Source of the DNA: Kribbella italica
GTDB lineage: Bacteria > Actinomycetota > Actinomycetes > Propionibacteriales > Kribbellaceae
Assembly (NCBI RefSeq): GCF_014205135.1
Contig: NZ_JACHMY010000001.1
Span: forward strand, 5,332,001-5,396,000
Direction of reading: 5' to 3'
DNA length: 64,000 nt
The position numbers and the translations under genes are program-made. Of the stretch, positions 1-8,554 are shown piece by piece (position 1 is the first letter of the stretch; each line of letters starts with the position of its first letter). Below the pieces are notes generated by a model. That model had not been told where the DNA came from. It saw only the letters and a program-made list of their open reading frames with translations, and did not search any database.

Positions 1-806
1 AGCGCGGTGGCGGCGCCGAGCTGGAGCTGGACGAAGGCGCGGTTGTAGATGTACTGGACGACCGTCGTGGTGTCCGTGCCCGGTCCGCCGCGGGTCAGGA
101 TGTAGAACTGCGAGAACGCGAGCAGCGAGCCGACGACCGAGATGATGACCGCCATCGCGATCGTCCGGCGCAGGATCGGGATGGTGATCTCGCGTTCCTG
201 CTGCCACCAACCGGCGCCGTCCAGCTCCGACGACTCGTAGAACTCGCGTGGGATCGCCTGCATCCCGGCCATCAGCAGCATCATCGTCAGCCCGGAGACG
301 CCCCAGATCACCAGCACGCAGATCAGCCCGGTGGCCAGCGGACCGTCGACCAGCCAGGCCGTCGTACCGTCGGTGATGCCCAGACCGCGGAGCAGGATGT
401 TGATCGCGCCGCTCTCCGGCTGGGCCTCCAGGACGGTGACGAAGCTGAGCGTCGACAGGCCGACCACGAACGGCAGGAAGAAGACCGTCCGGAGCAGCGT
501 CGAGCCGCGACGCTTACGTCGTACGAGGACGGCGAGCGCGTAGCCGAGCACGAGGATCGGGCCGGTCACGATCACCGTGTAGAGCAGCGTGTACAGCACG
601 GACTTGGCGAACGCCGCGTCGGAGACGATCGCGGTGTAGTTCTTGACCCCGCTGAACCGCACGTCACCGATCAGCGGCCAGTTGGTCAGCGAGATCACCA
701 CCGCGAAACCCAACGGCACCAGGACGAACACTCCCACGAACAGCACCGCCGGCGCGACCAGCAGCAACCCCGTCCGCGGCGGGTGGGTCAGCGACGCGCG
801 GTTCAT
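1..806 (-). CDS. ABC sugar transporter permease (MalF/UgpA type), 3' end cut off
   Basis: Inner-membrane permease of a carbohydrate ABC importer. The first 268 residues are present and the gene runs off the left edge. A hydrophobic segment near residues 13-37 is followed by several others, and a conserved EAA-type loop region is recognisable near 'ELDGAGWWQQ', the contact site for the ATPase in this family. The ATG at 806 overlaps the stop of the binding-protein gene (ATGA), so the two are translationally coupled. A second permease (MalG type) would be expected beyond the edge. Substrate is inferred from the adjacent GH127 gene to be an arabinose-containing oligosaccharide. The family call is secure; the substrate is not. 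Confidence 0.9.
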   Translation of the reverse strand, partial: MNRASLTHPPRTGLLLVAPAVLFVGVFVLVPLGFAVVISLTNWPLIGDVRFSGVKNYTAIVSDAAFAKSVLYTLLYTVIVTGPILVLGYALAVLVRRKRRGSTLLRTVFFLPFVVGLSTLSFVTVLEAQPESGAINILLRGLGITDGTTAWLVDGPLATGLICVLVIWGVSGLTMMLLMAGMQAIPREFYESSELDGAGWWQQEREITIPILRRTIAMAVIISVVGSLLAFSQFYILTRGGPGTDTTTVVQYIYNRAFVQLQLGAATA

Positions 807-2104
807 GCCTGCCCCTGCGCGAGGATCCGGTCGTACGACTCCTGGGCTTCGGACATCGCGGCCTCCAGCTCGCCGTCGAACACGGCCCGGCGGAACATCT
901 GCAGCCACGGCCCGTCCGGCTGGTTGTAGAGCAGGTTGTACGACAGGGTGGTCGGCGCGTAGCCCTCCTCGATCCGCTCCAGCGGCAGCGTGGCGAGCGG
1001 GAACTTCTTCGCGAACTCCGGCGTCGCGACGTCGGACCGCACCGGTGTGTACCCGCCCGCGGGCAGGTCGCTCTGCTGCGGCAGATCCAAAGCGAACCGG
1101 ACGAACTCCCACGCACCGGACGCGTTCTCGGCGCCGCGCGGGATGCACATGTTGTCGCCGCCGTCGAAGAACGCCGACCCGCCGTCCGGCCCGGAGAGCA
1201 GCCGCGGCGTCACCTTGGCATGGAAGGCTTCGTCGGAACCGGAGACGACGACGCTGTAGTTCGACGGGAAGATCCCCACAGCACCGGCCCGGAAGTCGCT
1301 CCCCCAGCGCGAGGCGTCGTCGGAGAAGTTTGCCCTCGGCACCAGTCCGTCGACCCACAGCTGCCGGTGCAGCTCGAGCATCCGCTGGACGACGTCGTTG
1401 CCGACGATGTTGCCCTCCTGCTGCCCGACCTCGCCACGGATCAGGTCGGTGTCGGCCGCCCAGACCATCGGCTGGACGACGAACCCGAGGGCGCCGGGGC
1501 TGTTCGCCGGGAAGCTCCACGCGTAGATGTCGTCGCCGAGCTTGCGCAGCCGGCGCGCGGCGGCGAGCAGTTCGTCGTACGACGTGACCGCCTGGTCGGG
1601 ATCGACGTCCGCGCGGTCGCAGAGCTCGGTGTTGAACCAGAACATCGAGTTGTCGGCCAGGTACGGTACGCCGTACGCACGCCCGGAGCGGGTCGCCAGC
1701 CGCAGGTGCCCGGGGCTGAGCTTGGCCCGGAAGTCCAGCGCCTGCAGCGCTTCGGTGAGGTCGGTGAACGCGTCGCGGTAGATGAACAGCATCGAGTTGA
1801 TGTCGTCGATGTCGACCAGATCCGGTACGCCGCGGCCGCGGATCGCGGTGGCCAGCTTGGTCACGTACTGCGCGTCGAGCACTGGCGTCAGCTCTACCCG
1901 CAGCCGGTCCTGCGACGCGTTGAACTTCTCCACCAGGCTGGTCAGACCGGTCTGCGTCGCGGCCCTGCACCACACCTTCACCGTCCCGGTGGCGCCCGTG
2001 CCGAAGCCGGGCGCCGCGACATCCGGCTCAGGCAGGACCGAGCTGCAGCCCGAGATCCCGGCGAGCGCGGCCGCCGTACCGAGGAATCGCCTCCTGGTCA
2101 GCAT
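803..2104 (-). CDS. extracellular sugar-binding lipoprotein of ABC importer
   Basis: Family 1 solute-binding protein of 433 residues. The N terminus combines RRR at 4-6 with a hydrophobic stretch and a lipobox ending at Cys20 (I-S-G-C), so it should be exported, possibly by Tat, and anchored as a lipoprotein. The body has the typical ABC sugar-binding layout, including 'SFPANSPGALGF' and a late 'GGDNMCIP' segment. I chose the ATG at 2104 because it gives a clean signal peptide; an upstream in-frame extension is antisense-like and lacks one. It starts two bases after the GH127 stop and overlaps the permease by four bases. It should capture the sugar whose side chains or products GH127 processes. 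Confidence 0.9.
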   Translation of the reverse strand: MLTRRRFLGTAAALAGISGCSSVLPEPDVAAPGFGTGATGTVKVWCRAATQTGLTSLVEKFNASQDRLRVELTPVLDAQYVTKLATAIRGRGVPDLVDIDDINSMLFIYRDAFTDLTEALQALDFRAKLSPGHLRLATRSGRAYGVPYLADNSMFWFNTELCDRADVDPDQAVTSYDELLAAARRLRKLGDDIYAWSFPANSPGALGFVVQPMVWAADTDLIRGEVGQQEGNIVGNDVVQRMLELHRQLWVDGLVPRANFSDDASRWGSDFRAGAVGIFPSNYSVVVSGSDEAFHAKVTPRLLSGPDGGSAFFDGGDNMCIPRGAENASGAWEFVRFALDLPQQSDLPAGGYTPVRSDVATPEFAKKFPLATLPLERIEEGYAPTTLSYNLLYNQPDGPWLQMFRRAVFDGELEAAMSEAQESYDRILAQGQA

Positions 2105-2106
2105 GG

Positions 2107-3921
2107 TCAGCCACGCGGCAGCCAGACCCGCATGGCACCGATCTCGCGATTGGCCCAGGCGTAGTACGGGACGGCCGTGATGTGCGTCGGCGAGTCGACG
2201 CGGCCTTGGGTGGTGAGCACGGTGACGCCGTCGAGCAGGTCCGGCTCGTGGTGGGCCGCGATCGGCGCGTCGAGCAGGTGGAGGTCGTCGACGTTCGCGT
2301 CCTGGTCGACCTGTTCGACGGCGTAGACGAGTGGGCCGCGCTCGATCGCGACACAACCTCGTACGGCGTCGACGCGCGGCGCCGCGGTGACAGTGCGAGG
2401 CGTGAGCGGGAGTTGCAGCTCGACGGTGTCGCCGGGCGACCAGGTTCGGGTGATGGCGGCGTACTGGCCGGGGTCGACCGGCTTGCCGTCAACAGTGGCG
2501 TTCTCGCACCAGGTGGGGATGCGGAGGGAGAGGGTCCAGGGAGTTGGTGGGGTCTTGGGGATGGTGATGCGAACGGTGCCGTTCCAGGGGTAGGTGGTTG
2601 CCACGTGGAGTTCGGTGGTGTCGGTGGTGATCGCCGACTCGGCGTACTGGTGGAGCTGCACACCGTCCGCCGTGGTGGTCGCCAGGTAGCCGTCGAGACT
2701 CGCGAGCGTCCGCATGATGTTGGGCGGGCAACATGCGCAGTCGAACCACCCCCGCCGGCCGTGCGCCGGACTCCGGTTGCCGTCGGCATGCGCGCTTCCC
2801 CTGTGCTGCAAGGGATTCACGTAGAAGTACTCGCTGCCCTGGAGCGAGACACCGGCGAGGAATCCGTTGTAGAGCATCCGTTCCAGTGCGTCGGCGTAAA
2901 AGGCGTCATTGGTTGCCAGCAGCATCCGATGGGCCCACTGGATCCCGCCGATCGCGGCGCAGGTCTCGGCGTACGCACGGTCCGGCGGCAGCTCGTGCTC
3001 GTCGCCGAACGCCTCACCCTCCCAGCGCGCGCCCAGGCCGCCGGTGACGTAGGTCTTCGTGTCCCACATGTGCGCGAACTGGACTTTGAGTGCCTCGAGC
3101 AACTCGGTGTCACCGGTCTCGACCGCGACGTCGGCCGCGCCGGCCGCGAGGTACACGGCCCGTACGGCGTGCCCTTCGACCGTCGTTGCCTCGCGCACCG
3201 GACGGCGGTCGGAGAAGTACGTCGGCTCGTGGCCGTGGCCGGCGATGATCCCGTGACCGCGCACCTCGACGAACCAGCGCGCGAGGTCCAGGTACGCCGC
3301 CGTACCGGTCTCGCGGTAGAGCTCGACCAGGGCCATCTCGATCACCGGATGGCCGTCGACGTCGCGGATCCCGTCGTCGCCGAACGTCCTCACCAGGTGA
3401 TCGGCAAGCTTCACGGCGACGTCGAGCAGCCCGGTGTCGCCGGTGCAGCGGACCTGCGCGACGGCGGCCTGGATCAGGTGCCCGGCGCAGTAGTGCTCGT
3501 GGCTCCAGACAAGCTTCTGGTAGCGACCCTGGTCGCCTTCGCGCAGCTGCACGACCGAGTCGAGGTAGCCGTCGTCACGCTGGGCGCCGGCGACCACCGC
3601 GGTCAGTTCGCGCTGGCGGCGGAGCAGGTCCTCGGACGGGTTGCGCCCGTACTCCCAGGCGACGGCCTCGAGCCACTTGTAGACGTCGGAGTCGGCGAAG
3701 ACCGGACCGATCGCCTCACCCTCGCCGATGCCCGCGGCCAGCCGCAGGTTCTGCAGGTTGCCGGCACTTTCGAGCTGGTCCTGGCCGAGCGGGATCGCGT
3801 TCTCGGCGTTGCGTTGCTGGCGTGGTGACCAGAAGCCGCCGGTGATCCGGGCCCGGCCGAGGCCGATCGGCCGGAGCACGGCGCGGGTGGTGGCGGCAGG
3901 GGAGAGCTGGTCCTTCGGCAT
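2107..3921 (-). CDS. GH127 beta-L-arabinofuranosidase (DUF1680)
   Basis: Cytoplasmic glycoside hydrolase of 604 residues, the usual length for GH127. In this family the retaining mechanism uses a zinc-bound cysteine nucleophile. The matching residues are visible: Glu319 and Cys321 in 'YAETCAAIG', and Cys397-Cys398 in 'CACCPPN', with nearly the same spacing as in HypBA1. No signal peptide is seen, so it probably acts on imported oligosaccharides. The ATG at 3921 is preceded by GAGGAG at good distance; the in-frame upstream extension overlaps the promoter region and is rejected. It is first in the operon with the binding protein and permease and is divergent from a LacI regulator. Confidence 0.88.
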   Translation of the reverse strand: MPKDQLSPAATTRAVLRPIGLGRARITGGFWSPRQQRNAENAIPLGQDQLESAGNLQNLRLAAGIGEGEAIGPVFADSDVYKWLEAVAWEYGRNPSEDLLRRQRELTAVVAGAQRDDGYLDSVVQLREGDQGRYQKLVWSHEHYCAGHLIQAAVAQVRCTGDTGLLDVAVKLADHLVRTFGDDGIRDVDGHPVIEMALVELYRETGTAAYLDLARWFVEVRGHGIIAGHGHEPTYFSDRRPVREATTVEGHAVRAVYLAAGAADVAVETGDTELLEALKVQFAHMWDTKTYVTGGLGARWEGEAFGDEHELPPDRAYAETCAAIGGIQWAHRMLLATNDAFYADALERMLYNGFLAGVSLQGSEYFYVNPLQHRGSAHADGNRSPAHGRRGWFDCACCPPNIMRTLASLDGYLATTTADGVQLHQYAESAITTDTTELHVATTYPWNGTVRITIPKTPPTPWTLSLRIPTWCENATVDGKPVDPGQYAAITRTWSPGDTVELQLPLTPRTVTAAPRVDAVRGCVAIERGPLVYAVEQVDQDANVDDLHLLDAPIAAHHEPDLLDGVTVLTTQGRVDSPTHITAVPYYAWANREIGAMRVWLPRG

Positions 3922-3947
3922 CAAAGCGGCTCCTCGCAGAAACGGAC

Positions 3948-3961
3948 GGAACACGTTTTCC
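3948..3961. promoter_or_regulatory. probable LacI-family operator
   Basis: GGAACACGTTTTCC is a 14-base dyad with six of seven pairs matching around a CG centre, typical of LacI/GalR operators. It lies 27 bases before the GH127 start and about 100 before the lacI-type gene, so it could repress both. A second dyad with CCTTA/TAAGG arms abuts it at 3960-3976. Confidence 0.55.
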
Positions 3962-4059
3962 TTATCGACCGTAAGGACCCTTCGACGCTCGGTCAAGGGG
4001 TCGCAAGGTGCCGATCCGGTACTCTGACGGAAAGTCCGGAAATGCTGGGAGGGTGGCAG

Positions 4060-5055
4060 ATGGCGTCACGGGGACCGGTCGTGCCGCGGATCACCGACGT
4101 CGCCGCCCTGGCCGGCGTCTCGACCAGTACGGCGTCCAAGGCGCTCAACGACACCGGCCAGCTCCGCGAGGAGACCCGCGAGCGCGTACGGCGGGCGGCG
4201 GAGCAGCTCGGCTTCACGCCGGACAGCCGCGGCCGGGCCCTGTCGTCGGGGCGCAGCTACACGGTCGGGCTGATTACGACCGACAGCTCGGGGCGGTTCA
4301 GCATCCCGATCATGCTCGGCGCCGAGGACGCGTTGAGCGCGGGCGAGATGGCGCTCGTGCTGTGCGACACCCGGGACGACGCGCTGCGCGAGTCGCACTA
4401 CCTGAAGTCCCTGGTGGCCCGGCGGGTCGACGGGATCATCGTCACCGGCCGGCGGACCGAGCCGCGGGCGCCGATCGACGTACCGATGCCGGTGGTCTAC
4501 GCGTTCAGTCCGTCCAGCGATCCCGCGGGCACCTCCGTGGTGATGGACGATCACGGCGGGGCTGCGTCCGCCGTACGGCATCTGCTGTCGCTGGGACGGC
4601 GGCGGATCGCGCACGTGACCGGGCCGGCGACGCATCGCAGTGCGGTGGTTCGGGCTGCGGCGACTGTCGCCGCGGCGGGCGACGCGTTGATCGGCGAACC
4701 GCTGCACGGGGAGTGGAGTGAGCGCTGGGGGCGGCACGCGGTCGACGTACTGCTGCGGACCGGTGAGGTGGACGCGATTTCGTGCGGAAGCGATCAGATC
4801 GCGCGCGGGGTGTGCGACCGGCTGCGGGAGCTCGGACGGGCGGTGCCGGACGACGTCGCGGTGACCGGGTTCGACAACTGGAGCGTGATGGCGCTGGCGA
4901 GCCGGCCGCCGCTCACGACAGTCGACCTGCGGCTGGAGGAGTTGGGGCGGCGTACGGCGCAGTTGCTGCTGGAGATGATCGGTGGAGCCGCGCCGTCGGG
5001 ACTGGTGTCGATGCCGATGGAACTGGTGCCGCGGGAGTCGACGCTCGGGACCTGA
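4060..5055 (+). CDS. LacI-family transcriptional regulator
   Basis: A 331-residue repressor-type protein. An N-terminal helix-turn-helix and hinge ('ITDVAALAGVSTSTASKALN' onward) are followed by a periplasmic-binding-protein-like sensor ending in 'VTGFDNWSVMALASRPPLTT', the conserved LacI segment. I prefer ATG 4060 over ATG 4042 because GGGAGGG at 4047-4053 sits at the right distance from it. It is divergent from the GH127/ABC operon and most likely senses the imported arabinoside or a breakdown product. Family call certain; ligand inferred only from position. Confidence 0.93.
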   Translation: MASRGPVVPRITDVAALAGVSTSTASKALNDTGQLREETRERVRRAAEQLGFTPDSRGRALSSGRSYTVGLITTDSSGRFSIPIMLGAEDALSAGEMALVLCDTRDDALRESHYLKSLVARRVDGIIVTGRRTEPRAPIDVPMPVVYAFSPSSDPAGTSVVMDDHGGAASAVRHLLSLGRRRIAHVTGPATHRSAVVRAAATVAAAGDALIGEPLHGEWSERWGRHAVDVLLRTGEVDAISCGSDQIARGVCDRLRELGRAVPDDVAVTGFDNWSVMALASRPPLTTVDLRLEELGRRTAQLLLEMIGGAAPSGLVSMPMELVPRESTLGT

Positions 5056-5093
5056 GACTCCCGTCGTGAGTCCCCCTCGTACTGTTGGGCACT

Positions 5094-5933
5094 ATGGCGA
5101 CGCGGGTCAGTAGTCGGAATGCTCGGTTCCAGGTGTGGCAGGCGCTGCTCGGCAATCGCAACAAGCGGCAGCGCGCCGGCGAGTTCATCGTTCAGGGCGT
5201 GCGGCCGATCAGCCTCGCGGTCGAGCACGGGTGGACGGTCAACGTGCTGATCCAGGACGCGTCGCGGGTGCCCTCGCAGTGGGCGCGGGAGTTGCTGCAG
5301 AGTCAGCGGCAGGCCGAGCGGGTGCTGATGGAGCCGGAGCTGCTCGCGGAGCTGACGGAGAAGACCGAGGCCGAGATCGTTGCCGTGGTGGCGATGCCGC
5401 CGGACGAGTTGTCGCGGATCGCGGTCGGGCGTTCGTTTCTCGGCGTGGTGTTCGACCGGCCGACCGGGCCGGGCAACATCGGGTCGATCATCCGGTCGGC
5501 GGACGCGTTCGGGGCGGACGGGTTCATCGTGACCGGGCATGCGGCTGATGTGTACGACCCGAAGGCGGTGCGGGCCAGTACGGGTTCGTTGTTCGCGTTG
5601 CCTGCCGTGCGGGTGCCGTCGCAGCGTGAGGTGATGGAGTGGGTCGCGGAGCAGCGGGCGGGCGGCGTACCGATTGTTGTGGTGGGCACCGATGAGCACG
5701 GGTCGGTGGATGTGTACGACTTCGACTTCACGCAGCCGACGTTGCTGCTCGTGGGGAACGAGACTTCCGGGCTGTCGGCGGCGTGGAAGGAGCTGGCTGA
5801 CGAGTTGGTGCGGATTCCGATGGGTGGGGCGGCCAGTTCGCTGAATGCGGCGAACGCGGCGACGGCGGTGCTGTACGAGGCTTCGCGGCAGCGTGCCCAT
5901 TCGTCCAAGACTTCCGCGGGCGGGACCGCTTAG
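5094..5933 (+). CDS. SpoU/TrmH-family RNA 2'-O-ribose methyltransferase
   Basis: SPOUT-fold RNA methyltransferase of 279 residues. The three SpoU motifs are present: 'RPTGPGNIGSIIRSADAFG' (motif 1), 'LLVGNETSGLS' (motif 2) and 'IPMGGAASSLNAANAATAVL' (motif 3). An N-terminal RNA-binding extension with 'GNRNKRQRAGEF' fits the tRNA/rRNA guanosine-2'-O class. It should modify a ribose in 23S rRNA or tRNA using SAM; the exact site cannot be told. ATG 5094 is chosen over an upstream TTG. Its TAG stop also forms the start of the -10 hexamer of the next gene. Confidence 0.9.
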   Translation: MATRVSSRNARFQVWQALLGNRNKRQRAGEFIVQGVRPISLAVEHGWTVNVLIQDASRVPSQWARELLQSQRQAERVLMEPELLAELTEKTEAEIVAVVAMPPDELSRIAVGRSFLGVVFDRPTGPGNIGSIIRSADAFGADGFIVTGHAADVYDPKAVRASTGSLFALPAVRVPSQREVMEWVAEQRAGGVPIVVVGTDEHGSVDVYDFDFTQPTLLLVGNETSGLSAAWKELADELVRIPMGGAASSLNAANAATAVLYEASRQRAHSSKTSAGGTA

Positions 5934-5936
5934 CGT
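5931..5936 (+). promoter_or_regulatory. -10 hexamer of a leaderless promoter (TAGCGT)
   Basis: TAGCGT ends seven bases before the ATG at 5944 and no Shine-Dalgarno sequence is present, the pattern of a leaderless actinobacterial gene. The first three bases are the TAG stop of the upstream methyltransferase. Confidence 0.5.
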
Positions 5937-5943
5937 CGTTGGC

Positions 5944-6321
5944 ATGACGCTTTCGGTGAGACCGCAGCCGTTGCTGGCGGTGCGCGATGTGGAGAAGAGC
6001 AGTGCTTGGTACTGCGGGGTGCTGGGCGGGGCGAGTGCGCACGGCGGGCCGGAGTACGAGCGGGTGAACGTCGACGGGCAGTTGGTGCTGCAGTTGCACA
6101 AGCTGGAGGTCGGGCATCATCACGGGGTCTTCGGGGATCCGGACGTGCCGTTGGGGAACGGGTTCGCGGTGTGGTTCGCGGTGGATGATCTGGAGGCGGT
6201 GGCGTCGCGGGTTGTTGCCTCGGAGGTGCAGACCGGGGTGCACGACAACCCGAACGCGGGGCATCGGGAGTTGTGGGTGCGGGATCCGGACGGGTATCTG
6301 GTGGTCTTCGCGGGGAAGTGA
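5944..6321 (+). CDS. VOC-family (glyoxalase/bleomycin-resistance fold) protein
   Basis: A 125-residue single-domain protein with the beta-alpha-beta-beta-beta pattern of the vicinal oxygen chelate family: an opening 'LLAVRDVEKSSAWYCGVLGG', a mid-protein 'VWFAVDDLEAVASRV', and the closing 'RELWVRDPDGYLVVFAGK'. Members bind metal or small hydrophobic compounds and act as dimers. Candidate metal ligands are the early His/Gln and the C-terminal Glu of 'RELWV'. It has no Shine-Dalgarno and seems leaderless. It ends at a strong hairpin shared with the convergent repeat-protein gene. Substrate unknown. Confidence 0.85.
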   Translation: MTLSVRPQPLLAVRDVEKSSAWYCGVLGGASAHGGPEYERVNVDGQLVLQLHKLEVGHHHGVFGDPDVPLGNGFAVWFAVDDLEAVASRVVASEVQTGVHDNPNAGHRELWVRDPDGYLVVFAGK

Positions 6322-6355
6322 AACCGGCCCCCGATCTGCTACTCGGGGGCCGGTT
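6322..6355. terminator. bidirectional hairpin terminator
   Basis: Perfect 13-base stem (AACCGGCCCCCGA and its complement) with an 8-base loop, directly after the VOC stop and before the 3' end of the convergent gene. It probably ends transcription from both sides. Confidence 0.8.
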
Positions 6356-6369
6356 GCCTGGGGCAAGGA

Positions 6370-7404
6370 TCAGCTTTCGCAGCCGATCCCGTCGTTGTCC
6401 GCGTCGAACCGGTGCGGGTCAGCGCCGACGACCCGGAAGTTCCGGTACGGAATCTGCGGGCAGTCGAGATCCGGCGGCGGCGGCTTGATGCACACCGTCG
6501 GGTACGACGGGTCGCAGCCCGGCCTGGTCGGCGGCGGAGGCGGCGGCTTGGGCGGGTTCACCGTGACCACGTACCGCAAGTACCAGGTCCCGTTCGACGG
6601 GCGCCAGACCGTGTGGTCGGTGGCCGTTGTGCCGGCGTAGTTGCCCGGGTAGGCCCGGTCGCCGTTCTGGCCCCAGGTCAGCGTGCTGCCTCCGCGCGTG
6701 AACCACGCGCCCCGGCGGAAGACGGTCAGCTCCGCCTTCGCGCTGCCGACGAAGTTGGCGGGAACGGGCACGTCACCCTTCACACCCCACGAGATCTGCG
6801 ACGCGCCGCGGATGAACCACCGGCCCAGCGACGGCCGGAACACCGCGAGGTCGCTGTGGCTGTCGCCCACGTAGTCGGCGGGCGCCGGGATGTCGCCGTT
6901 CGCACCCCAGGAGATCTGAGCGGCTCCCCGGATGAACCAGCGGCCCACCGACGGGCGCCAGACGGCGGCCTCGGCGCGGCTGTCGCCGACGTAGTTCGAC
7001 GCGGCCGGTACGTCGCCGGCCCGGCCCCAGACGAACTGGCCGACGCCGCGGATGTACCAGTACCCGTTGGACGGGCGGAACACGGCGAGCTCGGCGCGGC
7101 CGTCCCCGTTGTAGTCGGCCGGGACCGGGATGTCCCCCGCCTGGCCGAACTTGATGTTCGTCCAGCCGCGGATGTACCAGGTCCCGTTGCTCGGCCGGAA
7201 CACGGCGAGCTCGAGCTTGCTGTCGCCGACGTACGAGCGCGGGACGGCGATGTCGCCGTTCTGCCCCCACTTGATCGCCGACGTGACGACCTTGGTGGCG
7301 GCGACGGCCGAACTCTCCGTCGTACGGGCCGAAGCCGGTGCGGTGAGGCCGACGGCAGCCAGAGCCGCCACCGCCAGCCCCAGAGCTGCGGATCTGTAAC
7401 GCAT
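6370..7404 (-). CDS. secreted repeat protein (FG-GAP/VCBS-like) with C-terminal Excalibur domain
   Basis: A 344-residue exported protein. Signal peptide residues 1-28 end in ASA. Six repeats of about 40 residues follow, each with 'WGxxGD(I/V)PxPxxYxGD' and then 'xAVFRPSxGxWYIRG', which is the calcium-binding FG-GAP/VCBS-like repeat seen in secreted actinobacterial proteins. The last of these lacks some acidic positions. A proline-rich linker leads to a final 33 residues with 'DPHRFDADNDGIGCE', matching the Excalibur calcium-binding domain with its two cysteines. ATG 7404 is preceded by GAGGGGGA. Its role outside the cell is unknown; calcium-dependent surface adhesion is a reasonable guess. 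Confidence 0.8.
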   Translation of the reverse strand: MRYRSAALGLAVAALAAVGLTAPASARTTESSAVAATKVVTSAIKWGQNGDIAVPRSYVGDSKLELAVFRPSNGTWYIRGWTNIKFGQAGDIPVPADYNGDGRAELAVFRPSNGYWYIRGVGQFVWGRAGDVPAASNYVGDSRAEAAVWRPSVGRWFIRGAAQISWGANGDIPAPADYVGDSHSDLAVFRPSLGRWFIRGASQISWGVKGDVPVPANFVGSAKAELTVFRRGAWFTRGGSTLTWGQNGDRAYPGNYAGTTATDHTVWRPSNGTWYLRYVVTVNPPKPPPPPPTRPGCDPSYPTVCIKPPPPDLDCPQIPYRNFRVVGADPHRFDADNDGIGCES

Positions 7405-7572
7405 GAAGTTGTCCCCCTCGGACATCAGAGGCGGCCGTTGCGCCGGCCCTTCCCTCCCCAGGGCCCCCGGCCGGCGTACCGCCAACACCCCTCTATCGAC
7501 GGTCCGCGCCGACCGTTACACCGAGTGAGCAACTTTCTGCCCAGCGGACACCCGCATCACGCTTGGTTATGG

Positions 7573-8421
7573 TCAGGCGATCGCGACGATCTCGCCGTGC
7601 AGCAGGCTGAGGAAGCCGTCCGGCGCCGCGGCCCAGGCCCGCCAAGCGGCCGAGATCCGCTCCAGCGCGGCCTCCGGTACGCCGGACGCCCGCGCCTGGT
7701 CGGCCATCGCGGACTGCAGCACGCGGTCAGCCCACATCCCACCCCACCAGTCGCGGTCCTCGACGTTCGCGAAGGTCCAGTTGCTCGCCGTCGCCTCGAC
7801 CTGCTCGAACCCAGCCTCGCGGGCCCATGACAGCAGCCGGCGACCGGCGTCCGGCTCGCCCTGGTTGGCGCGGGCCAGCCGCTGGTACAGCTCCATCCAC
7901 TCGTCGAGCTCCGGCAGCTCCGGGTACCAGGTGAAGGCGTGGTAGTCGGAGTCGCGCGCCGCGACGATCCCGCCGGGCTTGCAGACCCGGCGCATCTCGC
8001 GCAGCGCCTGGACCGGATCGGCGACGTGCTGCAGGACCTGGTGGGCGTGCACGACGTCGTACGAGTCGTCGGGAAGATCGAGCCGGTGCACGTCGCCGAC
8101 GACGAAGTCGACCTCGATCGCCGGGCTGCCGGCCGACCCCGCGACGACGTCGCCCGGAGCACGCGGCGCGAGCCCGCGCTCGGCGAAGGTCGCGCGGGTG
8201 ATGTCGAGGGCGGACTCGTTCGCCTCGAGTGCGGTGGTCCGGCCGGGCGCGACCAGCGCGGCCAGCTCGGCGGTGATCGTGCCGGGACCGGCGCCGACGT
8301 CGAGCAGGCTCAGACCGGGCCGCAGGCGCGGCAGCAGGTAGCCGGCCGAGTTCGCGGCGGTGCGCCAGCGGTGTGACCGGAGAACGGATTCGTGGTGGCC
8401 GTGGGTATAGACGTTGCTCAT
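7573..8421 (-). CDS. class I SAM-dependent methyltransferase
   Basis: Soluble 282-residue methyltransferase. The SAM-binding motif I is 'LLDVGAGPGT' at residues 39-48, followed by an acidic end to strand 2 ('LEANESALDI') and motif 'VVHAHQVLQHVADPVQALREM', typical of UbiE-like small-molecule methyltransferases. The C-terminal half resembles the extra helical part of mycobacterial and streptomycete homologues. AAGGGAG precedes ATG 8421. It is divergent from a P-loop kinase, and two direct repeats in the gap suggest specific control. Methyl acceptor unknown. Confidence 0.88.
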   Translation of the reverse strand: MSNVYTHGHHESVLRSHRWRTAANSAGYLLPRLRPGLSLLDVGAGPGTITAELAALVAPGRTTALEANESALDITRATFAERGLAPRAPGDVVAGSAGSPAIEVDFVVGDVHRLDLPDDSYDVVHAHQVLQHVADPVQALREMRRVCKPGGIVAARDSDYHAFTWYPELPELDEWMELYQRLARANQGEPDAGRRLLSWAREAGFEQVEATASNWTFANVEDRDWWGGMWADRVLQSAMADQARASGVPEAALERISAAWRAWAAAPDGFLSLLHGEIVAIA

Positions 8422-8461
8422 CGTGTGGACTCCCTTGTCTCCCGCTCAGACTAACCGTAAA

Positions 8462-8499
8462 TCTTGCTCTTTGAGACCCTACGTCTTGCATATCGAGAC
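8462..8499. promoter_or_regulatory. two direct repeats TCTTGC-N5-GAGAC
   Basis: TCTTGC, five variable bases, then GAGAC occurs at 8462-8477 and again at 8484-8499, exactly 22 bases apart (about two helical turns on one face). It sits in the AT-richer gap between the divergent methyltransferase and kinase genes and looks like a double regulator site. Confidence 0.5.
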
Positions 8500-8542
8500 A
8501 TTTTATTGCTGCAGGCAACAAGCAGGTGGACGGCCGAGGCGC

Positions 8543-8548
8543 TAGGGT
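8543..8548 (+). promoter_or_regulatory. -10 hexamer of a leaderless promoter (TAGGGT)
   Basis: TAGGGT lies exactly six bases before the GTG at 8555, with no Shine-Dalgarno sequence. Confidence 0.55.
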
Positions 8549-8554
8549 GCGGCG

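Noticed and set aside
4042..4059. Six-residue upstream start for the LacI gene
   Set aside because: The GGGAGGG ribosome site lies inside it and fits the ATG at 4060.
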